64,000 bases of DNA from Prorocentrum cordatum (GCA_963575745.1 CAUYUJ010010424.1:1-64000), one strand, 5' to 3'; positions 51,918 to 62,119 are shown, counted from the first letter of the stretch. Numbers and translations: made by a program. The notes: a model not told the origin generated them from the letters alone.

Positions 51918-52149
51918 AGGGCTGGTGGGATTCCAATTCTGGTATCACCTGGGGGTCGACGAGTCTTATGTCAATGCACGGCAGCTTTGGACGTATCAGG
52001 GCGAGGATTTCCAGCAGCACATTTCGACTGCAGCCAACTGGTGTGCGGTAGGGGCGGCAGTGTTAGATGTGTCTAACAAGCTCGTACAGAAAGTAAGGGC
52101 AGGCAAGCATAAGGAGCGATGCGATGTGTCCGCCGACCCCCACCCACCA

Positions 52150-52205
52150 TCGACATCTCACAAAAAATATCACGTAATGCGTGCGTGAGATTTTGGTGAG
52201 ATGTG
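52150..52205. repeat. CTCAC/GTGAG satellite, cluster 3 (short)
   Basis: CATCTCACAAAAAATATCAC, GTGCGTGAGATTTTGGTGAG and ATGTGTG: a fragment of the family at 29960 and 37795, directly after the end of gene Y. Confidence 0.6.
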
Positions 52206-52730
52206 TGCGATGCCTGGTCGGCTGGTTGTTGGTTTAAGACTGATTGGCAAATTGGTTGGTTGATTGATTGGCTGCCCCCCCCGTGAAGGCATCGTGGGAC
52301 AGCATGCTGAATGCCTGGGCTGCCCCACGATGGGGTCGTTTGATATGGAGTACGTGCGAGGGTGCCAAGATTAGGCAGCGGGTGCTGCCCAAAGGCATTT
52401 TGCCTTGATGCGCGTCGGAGCGACTCTCGCGACGCTACCCTCCTTGGGAACCTCTCGTTCCCGATAGTGTTGCAAGAACACGATGGGGGCTGACGGGGTG
52501 AATGTGACAAGATGACAGCGACGATGAGGAGGAGGGGGTGACGCGGGGAGGTGAGTGGGGGACGGGGAAGGGATGCGACGCAGGACGAGAACACCGATGA
52601 TAATGTGAATATGTGGGGGACGAGGTGGCCCGCGAGGAACGGCGACGACGCGAGGGCACTGCGCGGCGACGACGTCACAGGATCAGCCCCCACCTGAACG
52701 CACAATTCTATATGCACACGGCGCCGCCGT
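52206..52730. other. No recognisable gene
   Basis: TTGGTTGATTGG-type sequence, then GATGAGGAGG-rich sequence. Minus-strand frames are low complexity. Confidence 0.45.
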
Positions 52731-52758
52731 GGCATGTTTTTTTTTTTTCGCTGGCAGG

Positions 52759-52985
52759 CGTGCTCGGCGAACGGAGACAAGCAAGGCTCCCGTGGCAGGG
52801 GCTGGGAACTGTGCCATCGGGGATGGTGCAATGTCTCGTTCTCCCCTGGCATCGCTGACTGCGTCGTCGCTGCCATCGCCATCCTCGGCCTCCTCGTCGT
52901 CATCGTTGTCAGATTAATACCTCCTTCGCCCCTGGGAGCAGCCGCCGCCCGCTGCCGAGTGCAATTCGGGGGTTGGAATCGGTGC
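52759..52985 (+). CDS. Possible exon with one membrane segment (hypothetical)
   Basis: After a T-rich tract and TGGCAG the frame reads ACSANGDKQGSRGRGWELCH, RGWCNVSFSPGIADC, then a 19-residue hydrophobic stretch VVAAIAILGLLVVIVVRLI and a Cys-containing tail. A polypyrimidine tract and AG acceptor are right. However, the opposite strand and another plus frame are also open, so confidence is low. Confidence 0.3.
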
Positions 52986-53515
52986 ACCTGCCGTCTTCGC
53001 GCCATCATCATCAACATCATCAAGATCGTTACCACCACAATGATCATCACCGTCATCATCGCTACCGCCATCGCCACATTCACATTCACCACCACCGTCA
53101 TAGTACACAACCCAACCACACAACACCGCGTGGCACGTAGCCACCATGACCACGAACAACCGTGCACGCATTTATACACACCTGTAATTGTCAATTGCCG
53201 CATTTACTATGTACGGCATCCGTCGCCGTCGGTGTGCCACACACCACCAGCACCAATGAGACGGTGTAACTACATCATCACACGTTTCGCACACCACACC
53301 TCCCGAACGTCTTACCGTCCTCTTCCCAACCATCATTTCCCGCGCTTTCGTCCTCCTTCTCCTCCTCACCTTTCTCCTCCTCTTCCTCCTCCTCCTCCTC
53401 CTCCTCGAAACTCCATCGCCTCGTCTCAACCGCCCTTGCAAGCAATTTCGAAAGGAACCAACGTGGGAATGGACCCGCTCGTGGCGATGAGGACTCCATG
53501 TGAACGCGGGCCCCA
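52985..53515. other. ATC/CAC- and CTC-rich low-complexity sequence, no gene
   Basis: Trinucleotide-biased sequence (52995-53110, 53340-53410) without a credible coding frame. Confidence 0.5.
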
Positions 53516-53518
53516 TGC

Positions 53519-53765
53519 ATGGTAGCGGGGCGTGTCGCTGACCTGGTAGCGGAGCGGGTTGCAGACTTGGTAGCGGGGCGAGTCGCAGACTTGGTAGCGG
53601 AAGGGGTCGAAGATGCGGTATGTAGCAGAACGGGTCGCATGCTTGGTAGCGGAGCGGGCCGCAATTTTGGTAGCGGAGCGCGCCGTTGACTTGGTAGCGG
53701 AGCGCGTCGCAGACGCGGTAGCGGAGTATGCCGCAGACGTGGTAGCGGAGCGCCGCAGAGGCGTT
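53519..53765 (+). repeat. 24-bp minisatellite (~10 units)
   Basis: Units of GCGGAGCGGGTTGCAGACTT plus GGTA, mostly 24 bp. Translated from 53519 the first units read VAERVADL/VAGRVADL octads, but a 30-bp unit variant and a later stop break the frame. Non-coding is the simpler reading. Confidence 0.85.
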
Positions 53766-53880
53766 GGCTAATTAGGCGGGGCGCGTAGGTCGGACGCGGT
53801 AGTCGGGCGCGTAGGCGGGCGTTATTTTTTTTGCCGTCGAGGCCCCGCGCGTCTGCGGACGCGCGGGACCCGCGAGGCGG

Positions 53881-53960
53881 GCATCGCGCGCGCTGCATTT
53901 CCTAACTCTACCCGTATCGATGTGCACGCCGAAATTTTTGCATCGTGGAGCATCTGGGCG
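53881..53960 (+). repeat. GAAATTTCGAGC family, right-end copy 2
   Basis: GCATCGCGCGCGCTGCATTT, CCTAACTCTACCC, GAAATTTTTGCATCGTGGAG, CATCTGGG matches 54571-54655 in order. It seems to be a truncated copy holding only the right end. Confidence 0.7.
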
Positions 53961-53989
53961 ACGTGCGGGCGTCGCGTGGTCAGAGTTGG

Positions 53990-54370
53990 GTTGGCGGGCG
54001 TCGTTTGGTCGCGGGTTGGGTTGGTGGGCGTCGATGGTCGCGTTGGGTTGGCGGGCGTCGTTTGGGTTAGGTTGCACGTTGGTGCTCTAGGTTGGGGGTC
54101 GACGTTTGGGTTCAATTGGGTTGGTGGGCGTCGGTTGGGTTGGATTAGTGGGTCGGTGGGCTGCGATTTGGGCGGGCTTGTGGGTTATTGGTTGGTGGGC
54201 GTCATTTGGGTTGGGTTGGTGGGCTGCGTTCGCGGGTTTCGTGTGGGCGTGGTTGGGTTGGCGGGCGTCGATAGTCGCGTTTGTCTGGCGGGCATCGCTT
54301 GGTCGCGTGGCACATGTCGCCTCGTTGCTCGAATGCGTGGTCGCGTGAGCGTCGGTGCGCGACTGGTTGG
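53990..54370 (+). repeat. GGGTTGGTGGGCGTCG tandem repeats
   Basis: About a dozen diverged copies of GGGTTGGCGGGCGTCGTTTG with period near 27 bp, separating two copies of the GAAATTTCGAGC family. Minus-strand Asn/Pro/Thr frames are artefacts. Confidence 0.75.
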
Positions 54371-54419
54371 CGTTTGATTTCCGTGCGCGCGACAGTCGCG
54401 CTGCGAGGCGCGCAGAGCG

Positions 54420-54656
54420 ACGAGCGCGATGGAAATTGAAATTTCGAGCGCGCTCGAAATTTCGATCGCGCTCGAAACGCGATTTCCGCGATGGAAATTG
54501 AATTTCCATCGCGCTCGAAATTTCGCGCTCGAAATGTTCGCCGCCGCGCTCGAAATTCGAAAAAACGAAAATGCATCGCGCGCGCTGCGTTTTCAAACTC
54601 TGCCGAAATCGATGCGCGCGCTCGAAACTTTTGCATCGTGGAGCATCTGGGCCATC
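54420..54656 (+). repeat. GAAATTTCGAGCGCGC palindrome cluster, copy 3
   Basis: Overlapping AATTTCGAGCGCGCTCGAAA, TTTCGATCGCGCTCGAAA and GATGGAAATTGAATTTCCAT palindromes, ending GCATCGTGGAGCATCTGGG. Same family as 26296-26565 (inverted) and 53881-53960. Confidence 0.8.
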
Positions 54657-54879
54657 CACGGGGGAATCTAGCTCTCGGGCCCCCTCCCGGACATCTCGAT
54701 CCATGACATCAGGGCGCCTGGCGGGAAGTGTCCACCGCGGAGCGCGGTCTTCTTCGACGGCCTCCAGTTGCGACATTCTCAGCGCAGGAGCGACGAATCA
54801 CATTGCTGTTAACTGTTCAGATCTGCAGGATGATGGAACGGACTTCCATCTTCCCCTGTCAGATTTTGGGCCGCGCTGG

Positions 54880-55215
54880 TCGCTCGATTGAGGGCGCCAG
54901 CTGGCGGCTATCGCCCGATAGGGGTCTTCCCCATGACCCGCAGGCGCCGGGGGGGATCCGGCGCCCCCTGGCCGAAGCCTGGGGGGCTGAGCATGCCCGC
55001 GGTTATCCTTGCGGCCGGGGGGCGTCGGGGGGCCGTGGACACCGGTCGGAGGCATGCTTTCCGCTTGGAATGCGGTGTCCGACAAGGGGTTTGTTCCTGT
55101 TCGGTGCTCTCGGGGATGTTCCTATACTATGAGATGATCCGCCTAGAAGTTTCGGAGGTTCGTGGCGTCGAGCGCGGTTTTCTGGGGCTGCGCTTCATGT
55201 CTGCGCTTCCTTTCT
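54880..55215 (+). pseudogene. LINE reverse transcriptase fragment
   Basis: The frame reads APAGGYRPIGVFPM (RT palm entry motif, G-x-Y-R-P-I-G), then about 50 residues, then FRLECGVRQGVCSCSVLSGM (the GVRQG-x3-S motif) and FLYYEMIRLE. These two motifs in order are typical of LINE RTs. The region between is shorter than usual and the ADD motif was not found downstream, so this is a degraded fragment of the plus-strand LINE that ends at 59738. Confidence 0.6.
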
Positions 55216-56403
55216 GAATTGTGCCAGGCGTGATCTCTGCAGGTCTGAACTCCTAGGCCATCATTGCCGCGCAAGACACCGCTGCTGGATGCAGCGTTTC
55301 CGCGACCTGATCAGGGCGCGCGCCCAGGGCGCCTTCGACGCGGTGCCCGGGGCGTTGGCGGGGCTCGACTTGGAAGGGGTTGGACTGGATGAGTGGGCCG
55401 GGAATTCGGCCGCCATCATCGCGGGAGTTTTGATGCGTTCGTTGATGACGCCAATCCCTGTTATTGGATCCAGGTCTTTTGTCCTTCGCTCCATCCAGGA
55501 GATGGGCTTGATTTTTGCGTCGCGCTATCGCAGTGGTGATATGTGGGGAAGTGGCTTGGGCATGGTGGCGCTTATTCGCTCGTGTCCCAAACCCGGCGCG
55601 AAACTCGAAGCTGGGCTTGTTTCCTTTGGCTGGCTGCTTGCTTCCCCCGCCGGCGAAGGATGCGATGGCGCCGCCGGCGCGGATTTTCGCTCCGGAGGGG
55701 GGGGGGCCAAGATGAAGAAGAGGAAGGGAAGGCGTCGAGTGTCTTCAGGAAATCCAGGCGCCTCAAGATGCCCCGGGGTCATTTCGGCAGAGGCCGCGCG
55801 CGTCTTCGCCGGCGGGCCGGGCCGACGCCGGGGCTGATTCGCGGCGCTGAGATGCGCGGGGCGAAGTCCACGCTTCACGCTGGCAAGCGGCCAGCGTTCA
55901 CAAGCCGCCTAGTGCCGCCTAGTGTCGGGGGCAGGGTTCTTACTATCCTTAGTCTGTTCGAGCGGGATTCCGCGCGGTACTCGGCCGCGGCGCCCATCGT
56001 TCAGCATCGTAGGGAAGCGCGGCTTCTTCTGTCTCGGCATTTCCACGGACGCGCTGATTGGGCTACCCTGGGGGCCCCTTGGAAAGCGGCGTTCCAGGGG
56101 GGGAGAGACATTTACGCGAAGAAAAGTCTCGGACCCCATGTGCGCTATCCTGCGAAACATTTGGGTCGGCCCATGGGGTCCGTCGCCGGCCGCGTTCGGA
56201 GACGACCTGGAGAGACTGGTCTCGCGCGCGTTGGATTCCCCTGACTTCTGCGCGAAGCTCTCTTGCGCCATCTGGGAAGGGGGGCGCTGGCCAAGCTCGC
56301 TGGTGCTTCTTCTGTTGGCGCCGCAGCAATCGGACCGCCTCTGCGGGATGGTGGGGGATTCGAGATGCAGCCTGGCAGGGTGGGGGTGGGGGTGGGGGGT
56401 GAG

Positions 56404-56438
<35 letters not shown>
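56404..56438. repeat. (CT)n microsatellite
   Basis: Short CT run after a GGGGGTGG-rich stretch. Confidence 0.85.
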
Positions 56439-56441
<3 letters not shown>

Positions 56442-57059
56442 GATTCGCCCTTAGCGGCGACCTTAGTGCCCCTTCCTCATTTGGGCGCCCCAGACTCTGT
56501 TATCATGTGGTCCAAGCGGACCTGCGATCGAAGAGGCGCTCGCCTCTTCAGCGTGGTGGTCTGGGCCTGTCATCGTGCGCTAAGGAAGTTTCCGTGATGT
56601 TTCCGCTTTGTCACGTTATGGAAGACGCAAGTTTCCGCGGGATGTGGGAGTGCCAGGCTGTTATCTCGACCATGGGCGACGTGGTGGGCCCAGGAATTAT
56701 TACGCAGGCGTTGGAAGCTTGTGACTCTCTTGCTGAGGATATACGGGCGGCGCGCTTCTGGGGCCGCCCCTCGCCCCGGGGATTTCTGTCCACGGCTTCT
56801 GGGGCAAGTGAATATGGAAGAGGTGGTGCGTCAAGCTGCCGAGGGATAGTGTCCAGGAGTCTCTGGCTGGGGGGGCCTCAGATGAGGGCGACTTCCAAGA
56901 GGGCATTTTGTTGGGCGGCAGCTGTTTCAAGTCGGTTATTCAAATTGCGTCGGGCTGGGCGGGGGTTCGCGGGTTCGCCGCAATCTCCGCGGAACGCGCG
57001 CGATCGCTGGGCAATCTTGGGGTTTCGGCCTGTCCTGCGTAGCGTGCGGGGTTTAAAGG

Positions 57060-58840
57060 GGTGCCTTGTATGGGGATTGTTTTGAAGTTTTTCGTGGTCT
57101 TACGTGGGTTTCTTGAGGCCTTCGCGCGGCCTGTCCCAGGCCTCCTTTTCCGCCCCCTGGATAGGCTCGGGGATCGTTGAGACCCCGCTGGGGTTGCGTC
57201 CGGCCAAAAGTTCGAGAGTTGACCCGGCTGTGTCGACGAGGAGCCTCCTGAAGGCCTAGAGGGGGCGGAGAGCGCCCAAGAACTAGGAGCCCCATGCCTC
57301 GGGCCTCGATCCACCCCGTACCTCTTCCTTTGCGAAACGGTGGCGCTGGCCAGGGAAGTCGATCCCCGTTCAGGACCGTCGGCGGTGGCCCCCGGTGCCG
57401 AAGACGGTTCTTGGAGGCTGACTTCGAGGAGATGCCTCGGGCGGTCGAAAGACCGCGAAAATATGTGAGACATCGGCGGCGGCGACGAATATGATTCATT
57501 TGTTTTTCTCTTCGTCTTCCTCTTCCTCCTTCTCGTCCTTTTCTTTTTTCTTATCGATCGAGGTGGATGCCCGCGGCAGGCCCGGCCGTCTTTTCCAAAT
57601 ATGTTGTTTGAGCAACGTTTGTTTTTGATGGGTTTCGGTCTCCGGGGGCCTGTCCTGGGCCCCAGGATTTTCACAGCTGGGCGGATCTGTGGCGACAGAT
57701 TGCATCAGCGGACCCGGGGAGAGGTTCGGGGAACGAGTTTTTACGGAGTAGCCCGTCGGATTCAGGAGGTTTGTTGTGGTTGGGGGTGTTTGGGGCCCCT
57801 CCTTGTCGCCGCGGCTGGATGCACTCGGGAACGCGATTGCGATTGGATTCCGTAAAGGGCCCGGGGGGGCCCATGGCGAACGATTTTTGCATGGGGACAA
57901 GAGGGGACTGTTGCTACAGAGTCTTTGGTTTTTCAATTTTTTCGTTGTTTTCGTCGTCGAAAAGGCCGCCTCCAGGCCCGGGGGTCGTCCGGGGGCAGTG
58001 TGGATGCCCGTCAGGGCCTTTTGGGTGCAGTCAGGCGCCTCTTCATGCTGTTTCGGGGCGACGCGTTCGAATTCTCAATTCGGGCGTCCCTTATTACCCG
58101 GGCCGTCCTGGGGTTCTCCTTGGTGGCGTAGGGGGCCCTGTTGTGGCCCGTTTGTGCCGTCTGGGAGTTTTCTTGGTTATGCACGGGTTTCTGGGTTGAT
58201 TTTTGGTGCTTTTTGGGGTGATGTGGGACGCATGAATGCTCGAGAAGCGAATGTGTTAAACGTTGACGTTTCCCTTCGGGAAAAGGGCGAGGTTTGGTTA
58301 TGCGCGGTTTTTTGGGACGCGCCCTGGTGGCGTGTTGGGGCGTTTCGGGGGCCTCAGGGGTCTTGTGGAGGCAATTGTGGGCGTCCAGGAGCGATTTCCT
58401 CACGAGTCGTAATTCGCGTTCTGGAGCCGTCGGGGGAGCTTTAAGTGGGACTCATTTGGGTTTTTTGGGGGCGGCCGTCTTGGGGCCCTCCTGGGTCGGT
58501 TTGGTGGATTCCGGGGCCTCTTGGCGCCCATTTGGGCTGTTGTGGGCATCGAATTTTCTTTGATTTGAAATTTTTGAGCTGGTTCTGTGGGCCCTGTTGG
58601 GGCCAGTTCCCGCAGTCATCTCAGGCCGGCGAGTTTTTGAGCTTTCTGCTGCTTTTGGAACTAATATCGAGGGAAGCGCAATTTCTCACCGGATCGCGCC
58701 AGCGTTGTTAGAGTCTCTGGGAGACCCGTTTGTGGGCGTGTCTTTGGCCCTGGGACTTATTTGGGGTTTTGGTCGAGGGGTTCAGGGGCTCTGTGGGGAA
58801 GGTTCTCGACGTCGTCAAAGATGCGGCGCGCAAGGACCAG
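57060..58840. other. Low-complexity TTGGGG/GGCCT-rich sequence, no clear gene
   Basis: GGGG-rich and TTTGGGG-type repeats resembling the inner repeats of the composite element, mainly 57900-58560. No intact domain. It may be an insertion in the LINE. Confidence 0.45.
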
Positions 58841-58869
58841 CGCGAATAGTGTATTTCTGAGCTGGGGCG

Positions 58870-59226
58870 CTTCCGTCGCGCAGGGAACAGCTTCGCTGAC
58901 GCCGCCGCCAAGTTGGGACCTAAAGTCCATCCCGCCCCCGACCCTGACACCCAAACCAGAGTAGACAATTATGTCCAGATCTCAACAGCTGTCATCCAGA
59001 TTGCCATGGATGGTATCCCTTTGTGGCCGCGTCTGGACCTTTTGGAGGCAGAGTATGCTAAACATGGTCCAAGGTCCTTAAGGCCTGAAGGGGCCAGCCA
59101 CGAATGGATCTGCACCTCTACTTTTTGGCAGTGCACGGTTTGTTTGAGGGGTACAAAGGGGGGAAGCGCAACCACCCCCAGGCAGATGCGTCAAGCCACC
59201 TCGCTTGAATCCACAGCTTGTGGCAG
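58870..59226 (+). pseudogene. LINE RNase H C-terminus and zinc-binding segment
   Basis: ISELGRFRRAGNSFADAAAK, LGPKVHPAPDPDTQ contains the last RNase H motif (GN-x2-AD-x2-AK-x-G), as in GNRWADWFAQLG of the 14-16-kb LINE. It continues IAMDGIPLWPRLDLLEAEYA and SHEWICTSTFWQCTVCLRGT, a W-x-C...C-x2-C cluster. A TAG lies shortly upstream in this frame, so the N-terminal half of the domain is lost or shifted. Confidence 0.65.
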
Positions 59227-59738
59227 CTAACAACCACCAGTGCGCTCTACTCGATTGCACCGACGGTTGTTTGGTGCATTCGCCTGACATGCCGCCACTA
59301 CAGTACAGGTGGCAGGCGCGTCCATCTCGCTTCTCCATGCTCCCCTGGACAAGGGGGGGAGCTGGCCGCGCAAACTGGAAGTATGTTTGTGCGGGGCGTC
59401 TCTCGCAGGAACAGAAGAGGCTGGAGAATGTGCAATTTCTCTCTTCTCCCTGGACAGCTGGCTCGGCACTGCCTGCTTGTATTGCCGCTCCTGGTCTCGC
59501 TGCCGCGCCGTTTGTGGGGGGGGGGGGGGGGCGGGCGAGTGTGAGTGCGGGGGTTGGGGATGAAGCGTCCTCTCAGCCTGCCGAGGGTGCGGCTCTGTCC
59601 TCCTCCTCTGCCTCCTCTGTTCGTGAGAGAGAATATTTCAGAGAGACCCTCAGGGTGATCGAGGCCCTAAGGAGGGAAGAAGATGAGCAGCCCCTCGTGC
59701 GGCCTCAGGATTATCCGAACGGAGACGAGTCCGACTAG
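59205..59738 (+). CDS. LINE polyprotein C-terminal tail
   Basis: Overlapping the previous segment in another frame: NPQLVAANNHQCALLDCTDG, CLVHSPDMPPLQYRWQARPS, then ANWKYVCAGRLSQEQKRLEN, an Ala/Ser-rich region and REREYFRETLRVIEALRREE to TAG at 59738. Position and the scattered Cys/His suit a LINE C-terminus, but assignment rests on context. A TCC tract starts about 80 bp further on. Confidence 0.45.
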   Translation: MNPQLVAANNHQCALLDCTDGCLVHSPDMPPLQYRWQARPSRFSMLPWTRGGAGRANWKYVCAGRLSQEQKRLENVQFLSSPWTAGSALPACIAAPGLAAAPFVGGGGGRASVSAGVGDEASSQPAEGAALSSSSASSVREREYFRETLRVIEALRREEDEQPLVRPQDYPNGDESD

Positions 59739-59812
59739 CAGGCCGACAGGAAATTCCCCTCGAGATGGGTCATGTAGTCGTAGATGTAAAAAAAAACCCT
59801 CCTTCCTTCCCC

Positions 59813-60000
59813 TCCTCCTCCTTCGCGATCCTCCTCCTCCTCCTCCTCGTCCTCCTCGACCCTCCTCCGCTTCCTCTTCCTCATCCTTTTCCTGCTCCTC
59901 CTCCTCCTCGACCCTCCTCCTCGAGCCTCCCTGACCCTCCTCCTCCATCTCCTCGACCCTCCTCCTCCTTTGCGATCCTCCACCCCCCCTCCTCCCCTCC
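59813..60000. repeat. (TCC)n microsatellite
   Basis: CTC/TCC-rich tract of about 190 bp downstream of the LINE end. Confidence 0.9.
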
Positions 60001-60282
60001 CCTGGCGCGCCGAGGCGAACCTGGGGCAGGGGTCCCCGGAGACGACATCGCCGACCATGTGGAGGGGCCGAAAGGGGCCAGGGGAAGGAGGAGAGGGATA
60101 GGAATCGAGGAGGGAGGGCTGGAGGGAGAGACGAGACCGAGGCCTCCGACGACCGGGTCCTTCCGAGTCGGTGTCCAGTGGAGCTCCCAGCCCCCCTCCC
60201 CGAGACCAGCCGCTTATCCCGAGCCGATGCGTGACGGCCGTGGGGCAGAGGCCCACTCCCGGGAGGCGGGTGATGACGAGGG

Positions 60283-60345
60283 GTGTGTGTGTGTGTGGTT
60301 GTGTGTGTGTGGGTGTGTGTGTGTGTGTGTGTCTGTGTGTGTGGA
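60283..60345. repeat. (GT)n microsatellite
   Basis: GTGTGT run with a few G interruptions. Confidence 0.9.
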
Positions 60346-60452
60346 TATCATGGCGGGGTCCATGTGATCTCACCAGATTTCATGGCGCCTCTTCTTATCA
60401 AATACGTCCCTGCCCTCCCCCCTAAGGCCGCGCACATGCCGCCGGCCATGAT

Positions 60453-60953
60453 TTGTGCCCCCCCTTCTTGGATGACCCCCTCTTGGACGCCCCTGACCTT
60501 GGTGCAGAGGCCACGGCCTCGCCCGCTTTGGATGGGGCCTGGCCGCATGCCCGCAGAGGTGGCATTCGTCTTCTTCTTCTTGCTGCTGTTCTCATTCTTA
60601 GCTCTATTGTTCCTGTATTCTTCCGTCGTATTTTCTTCACCGTCTTCTCCATCCACCATCTGGCCTGCTGGGCGCTCCTCATGCTGCCCAGTGCGGGGAG
60701 GCCCACGAACGTCCGCAAGCGGCTGACCGAGCTGGTGGAGAAGGGGAAAATCAGTTCGGAGGCGCGGGGGGCACCCGAAGTGACGAGGCGCAGGATAGGG
60801 GTTCCTTGCCCCTCTTGCGGCCCCTCGTGGTCCCTCTTGCGGCTCCTCCCTTTGGTATACAGTTTGGCCCCTCTTGCGGCGCCTCGTGGGCATCTCGGCA
60901 CGCCTATTGTGTCTCCGGTTCCGCAGACGTTGCAGATACGCGCAACAGTCTGA
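60453..60953 (+). CDS. Possible membrane protein exon (hypothetical)
   Basis: The 166-aa frame has two adjacent hydrophobic stretches (LLLLAAVLILSSIVPVFF and IFFTVFSIHHLACWALLML), then GRPTNVRKRLTELVEKGKIS, SEARGAPEVTRRR and a Pro/Leu-rich end with repeated PSCGPSW/LAPLAAP. The middle Lys/Arg-rich part reads like protein; the ends are repetitive. A second plus frame over the same DNA also has hydrophobic content. No family recognised. Confidence 0.3.
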   Translation: MCPPFLDDPLLDAPDLGAEATASPALDGAWPHARRGGIRLLLLAAVLILSSIVPVFFRRIFFTVFSIHHLACWALLMLPSAGRPTNVRKRLTELVEKGKISSEARGAPEVTRRRIGVPCPSCGPSWSLLRLLPLVYSLAPLAAPRGHLGTPIVSPVPQTLQIRATV

Positions 60954-61084
60954 GTTTATCAAGAGACGGTTTCAGTTCAAGAAAAAAGTTCCAGGCAAGC
61001 ATGACGATGATGTTTTCTGATGTTTGCTGCTCCTCCGTCATTCGGCGCCTGTCGCGAGCCCAGCAGTCGAAGAACACAAACAGA

Positions 61085-61135
61085 CACTTTTGGCGGTCCG
61101 CGCGGAGGTCTTGGATCTGCGTTGGGATACGCCAG
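61085..61135. repeat. Single arm of the GGTCCGCGCGGA palindrome family
   Basis: ACTTTTGGCGGTCCGCGCGG, AGGTCTTGGATCTGCGTTGG matches one arm of the palindromic element at 11476-11678; the opposite arm is absent. Confidence 0.55.
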
Positions 61136-61309
61136 CAGCTTATGGTAACGTTGTTTGTTGTTCCTCTCACCAACTCATCCAGAAACGCTGTCCAGGCGAG
61201 TTGCCGTGATCAGGGCTGTGAAGAAGCATGCAGTGAAATACAGGGCCAGGGAAGCCGTCATACCCCGAGAGGGGAAGAATGGATGAGTAATCGCAGAAGC
61301 AGGAGAAGG

Positions 61310-61455
61310 GGGAGGAGGGGGATGGGGAAGGAGGGGGAAGGGGGAGGGGGAGGGGGAGGGGGAGGGGGAGGAGGAGGAGGATGTGGAGAAGGAGGAGGAA
61401 CAGGAGGAGGAGGAGGACAAGGATGTCGAGGACAAGGAGGAGGACGAGGAGGGCT
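61310..61455. repeat. (GGGGGA)n then (GGA)n tract
   Basis: Hexamer GGGGGA repeats grade into GGA/GGAC repeats immediately before composite element copy 3. Confidence 0.9.
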
Positions 61456-61469
61456 AGCAGAAAGGCCAG

Positions 61470-61950
61470 AGGCCTCATGGATACCTCTCGGAGTCGCTCC
61501 GGATGTCTCTCGAGTTTCTTGGTGCGTCTAGGGGGTCTTTTGGCGGTCCGGGGGGCCTCTTGGAGCGTTTTGGGTGCCTCGGGGGAGTCTCTTGGGGCTT
61601 CTTGGGGGTATCTTGTGAGCGTCGTAGGGGCCTATTAGAGGCCTCTGGGGCCTCCTGGGCTCCTCTTGGGGCCCTGTTGGGGCACTCTTGGGAGCCTATC
61701 TCGGGGCCATCTTGGAGGTGATCGATCAAAAAAGGGCGGGGCTCTAATTAGCCCTCCCCCCCAGGAGACCCAAATGGGCCGAACTTCTTAGTCAAATCAA
61801 TGATGTTTGCCTTCTCGCCGAGGCCGTCTTGGACGCTCCAACGCGTCGCGGCACCCCCTGCCCAGATACAGTGGAAGGGGTAGGGGGAGGGGTAAAACCC
61901 TCCCCGAAGGGATTCTTTACGCTTCGCGTATCCCCACCAGCCCATCTCAC
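61470..61950 (+). mobile_element. Composite satellite element, copy 3 (partial)
   Basis: TTGGGGG-rich repeats lead to GATCGATCAA, CTCTAATTAGC (61743), CCCCCCAGGAGACCCAAATG, CAAATCAATGATG, CTTCTCGCCGAGGCCGTCTT and the tail GGGGTAAAACCCTCCCCGAA. Here the tail is followed by TTACGCTTCGCGTATCCCCA, CCAGCCCATC, which is the start sequence of copies 1 and 2; this may be the junction with another, truncated copy. Confidence 0.7.
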
Positions 61951-62119
61951 AGCAGCAACTCTCGCGAAGCATGCCGACAGTCGTGTTTTTCAGGCGTGTG
62001 TCCGCTTAGCCCCGCATATCTCCCCTGTTCCTCCTTCCTCCCGCCTCCTTGTACATCCTCCTTGTGGGGGGAGCGGGAGAAGGACGAGGCGGAGGAGGAG
62101 GGAGAGAAAGCGCTCCTCG

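Larger units (their letters stand above)
48140..52110 (+). pseudogene. Gene Y, copy B: HGDG-family protein with stop and frameshift
   Basis: Exons: 48140-48606 (MPRRKRRRSDDAGADSDAAH, same length as copy A); 48907-~49235 (SHDPKLRGHPVWPKPSCNKW, RVHGDGAEFVSRDSLTTISM); 49518-49677 (EQCPFKAFIYGILGDLDFFT, KDFGMPRNNCNAFCFRCRAG); 49788-~50100 (HPVFRLIPGVTHWTLCLDLL, HALDLGVSQHVIGNMLYELV); 50245-50599 (FGLKMFLSDQRHPHSDFPKL, SSSIKAAECRALAPVISELR); 51918-~52110 (FQFWYHLGVDESYVNARQLW, TYQGEDFQQHISTAAN). Exon 2 has TAG at 49139-49141 where copy A has TGG (Trp), with coding continuing after it. In exon 4 the frame jumps near the A5 run at about 50000 to one reading FSDICSQIHDIYDRRGTQNR. Cys-x2-Cys in exon 3 and LDLLHALDLG in exon 4 are family hallmarks as I recall them. 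Function unknown. A composite element fills the last intron. Confidence 0.65.
54880..59738 (+). mobile_element. Plus-strand LINE, RT to C-terminus, heavily degraded
   Basis: The RT fragment (54880-55215), RNase H end (58870-59000) and cysteine-containing C-terminus (59050-59738) lie in the right order on one strand. Between them are frames of uncertain origin (55289-56250), a (CT)n run (56404-56438) and TTGGGG-rich sequence (57900-58560). One LINE with insertions, or two overlapping relics, would both fit. Confidence 0.5.

Noticed and set aside
52759-52985. Firm call of a membrane protein
   Set aside because: One hydrophobic segment in a frame that competes with two other open frames is not enough; kept only as a low-confidence exon.
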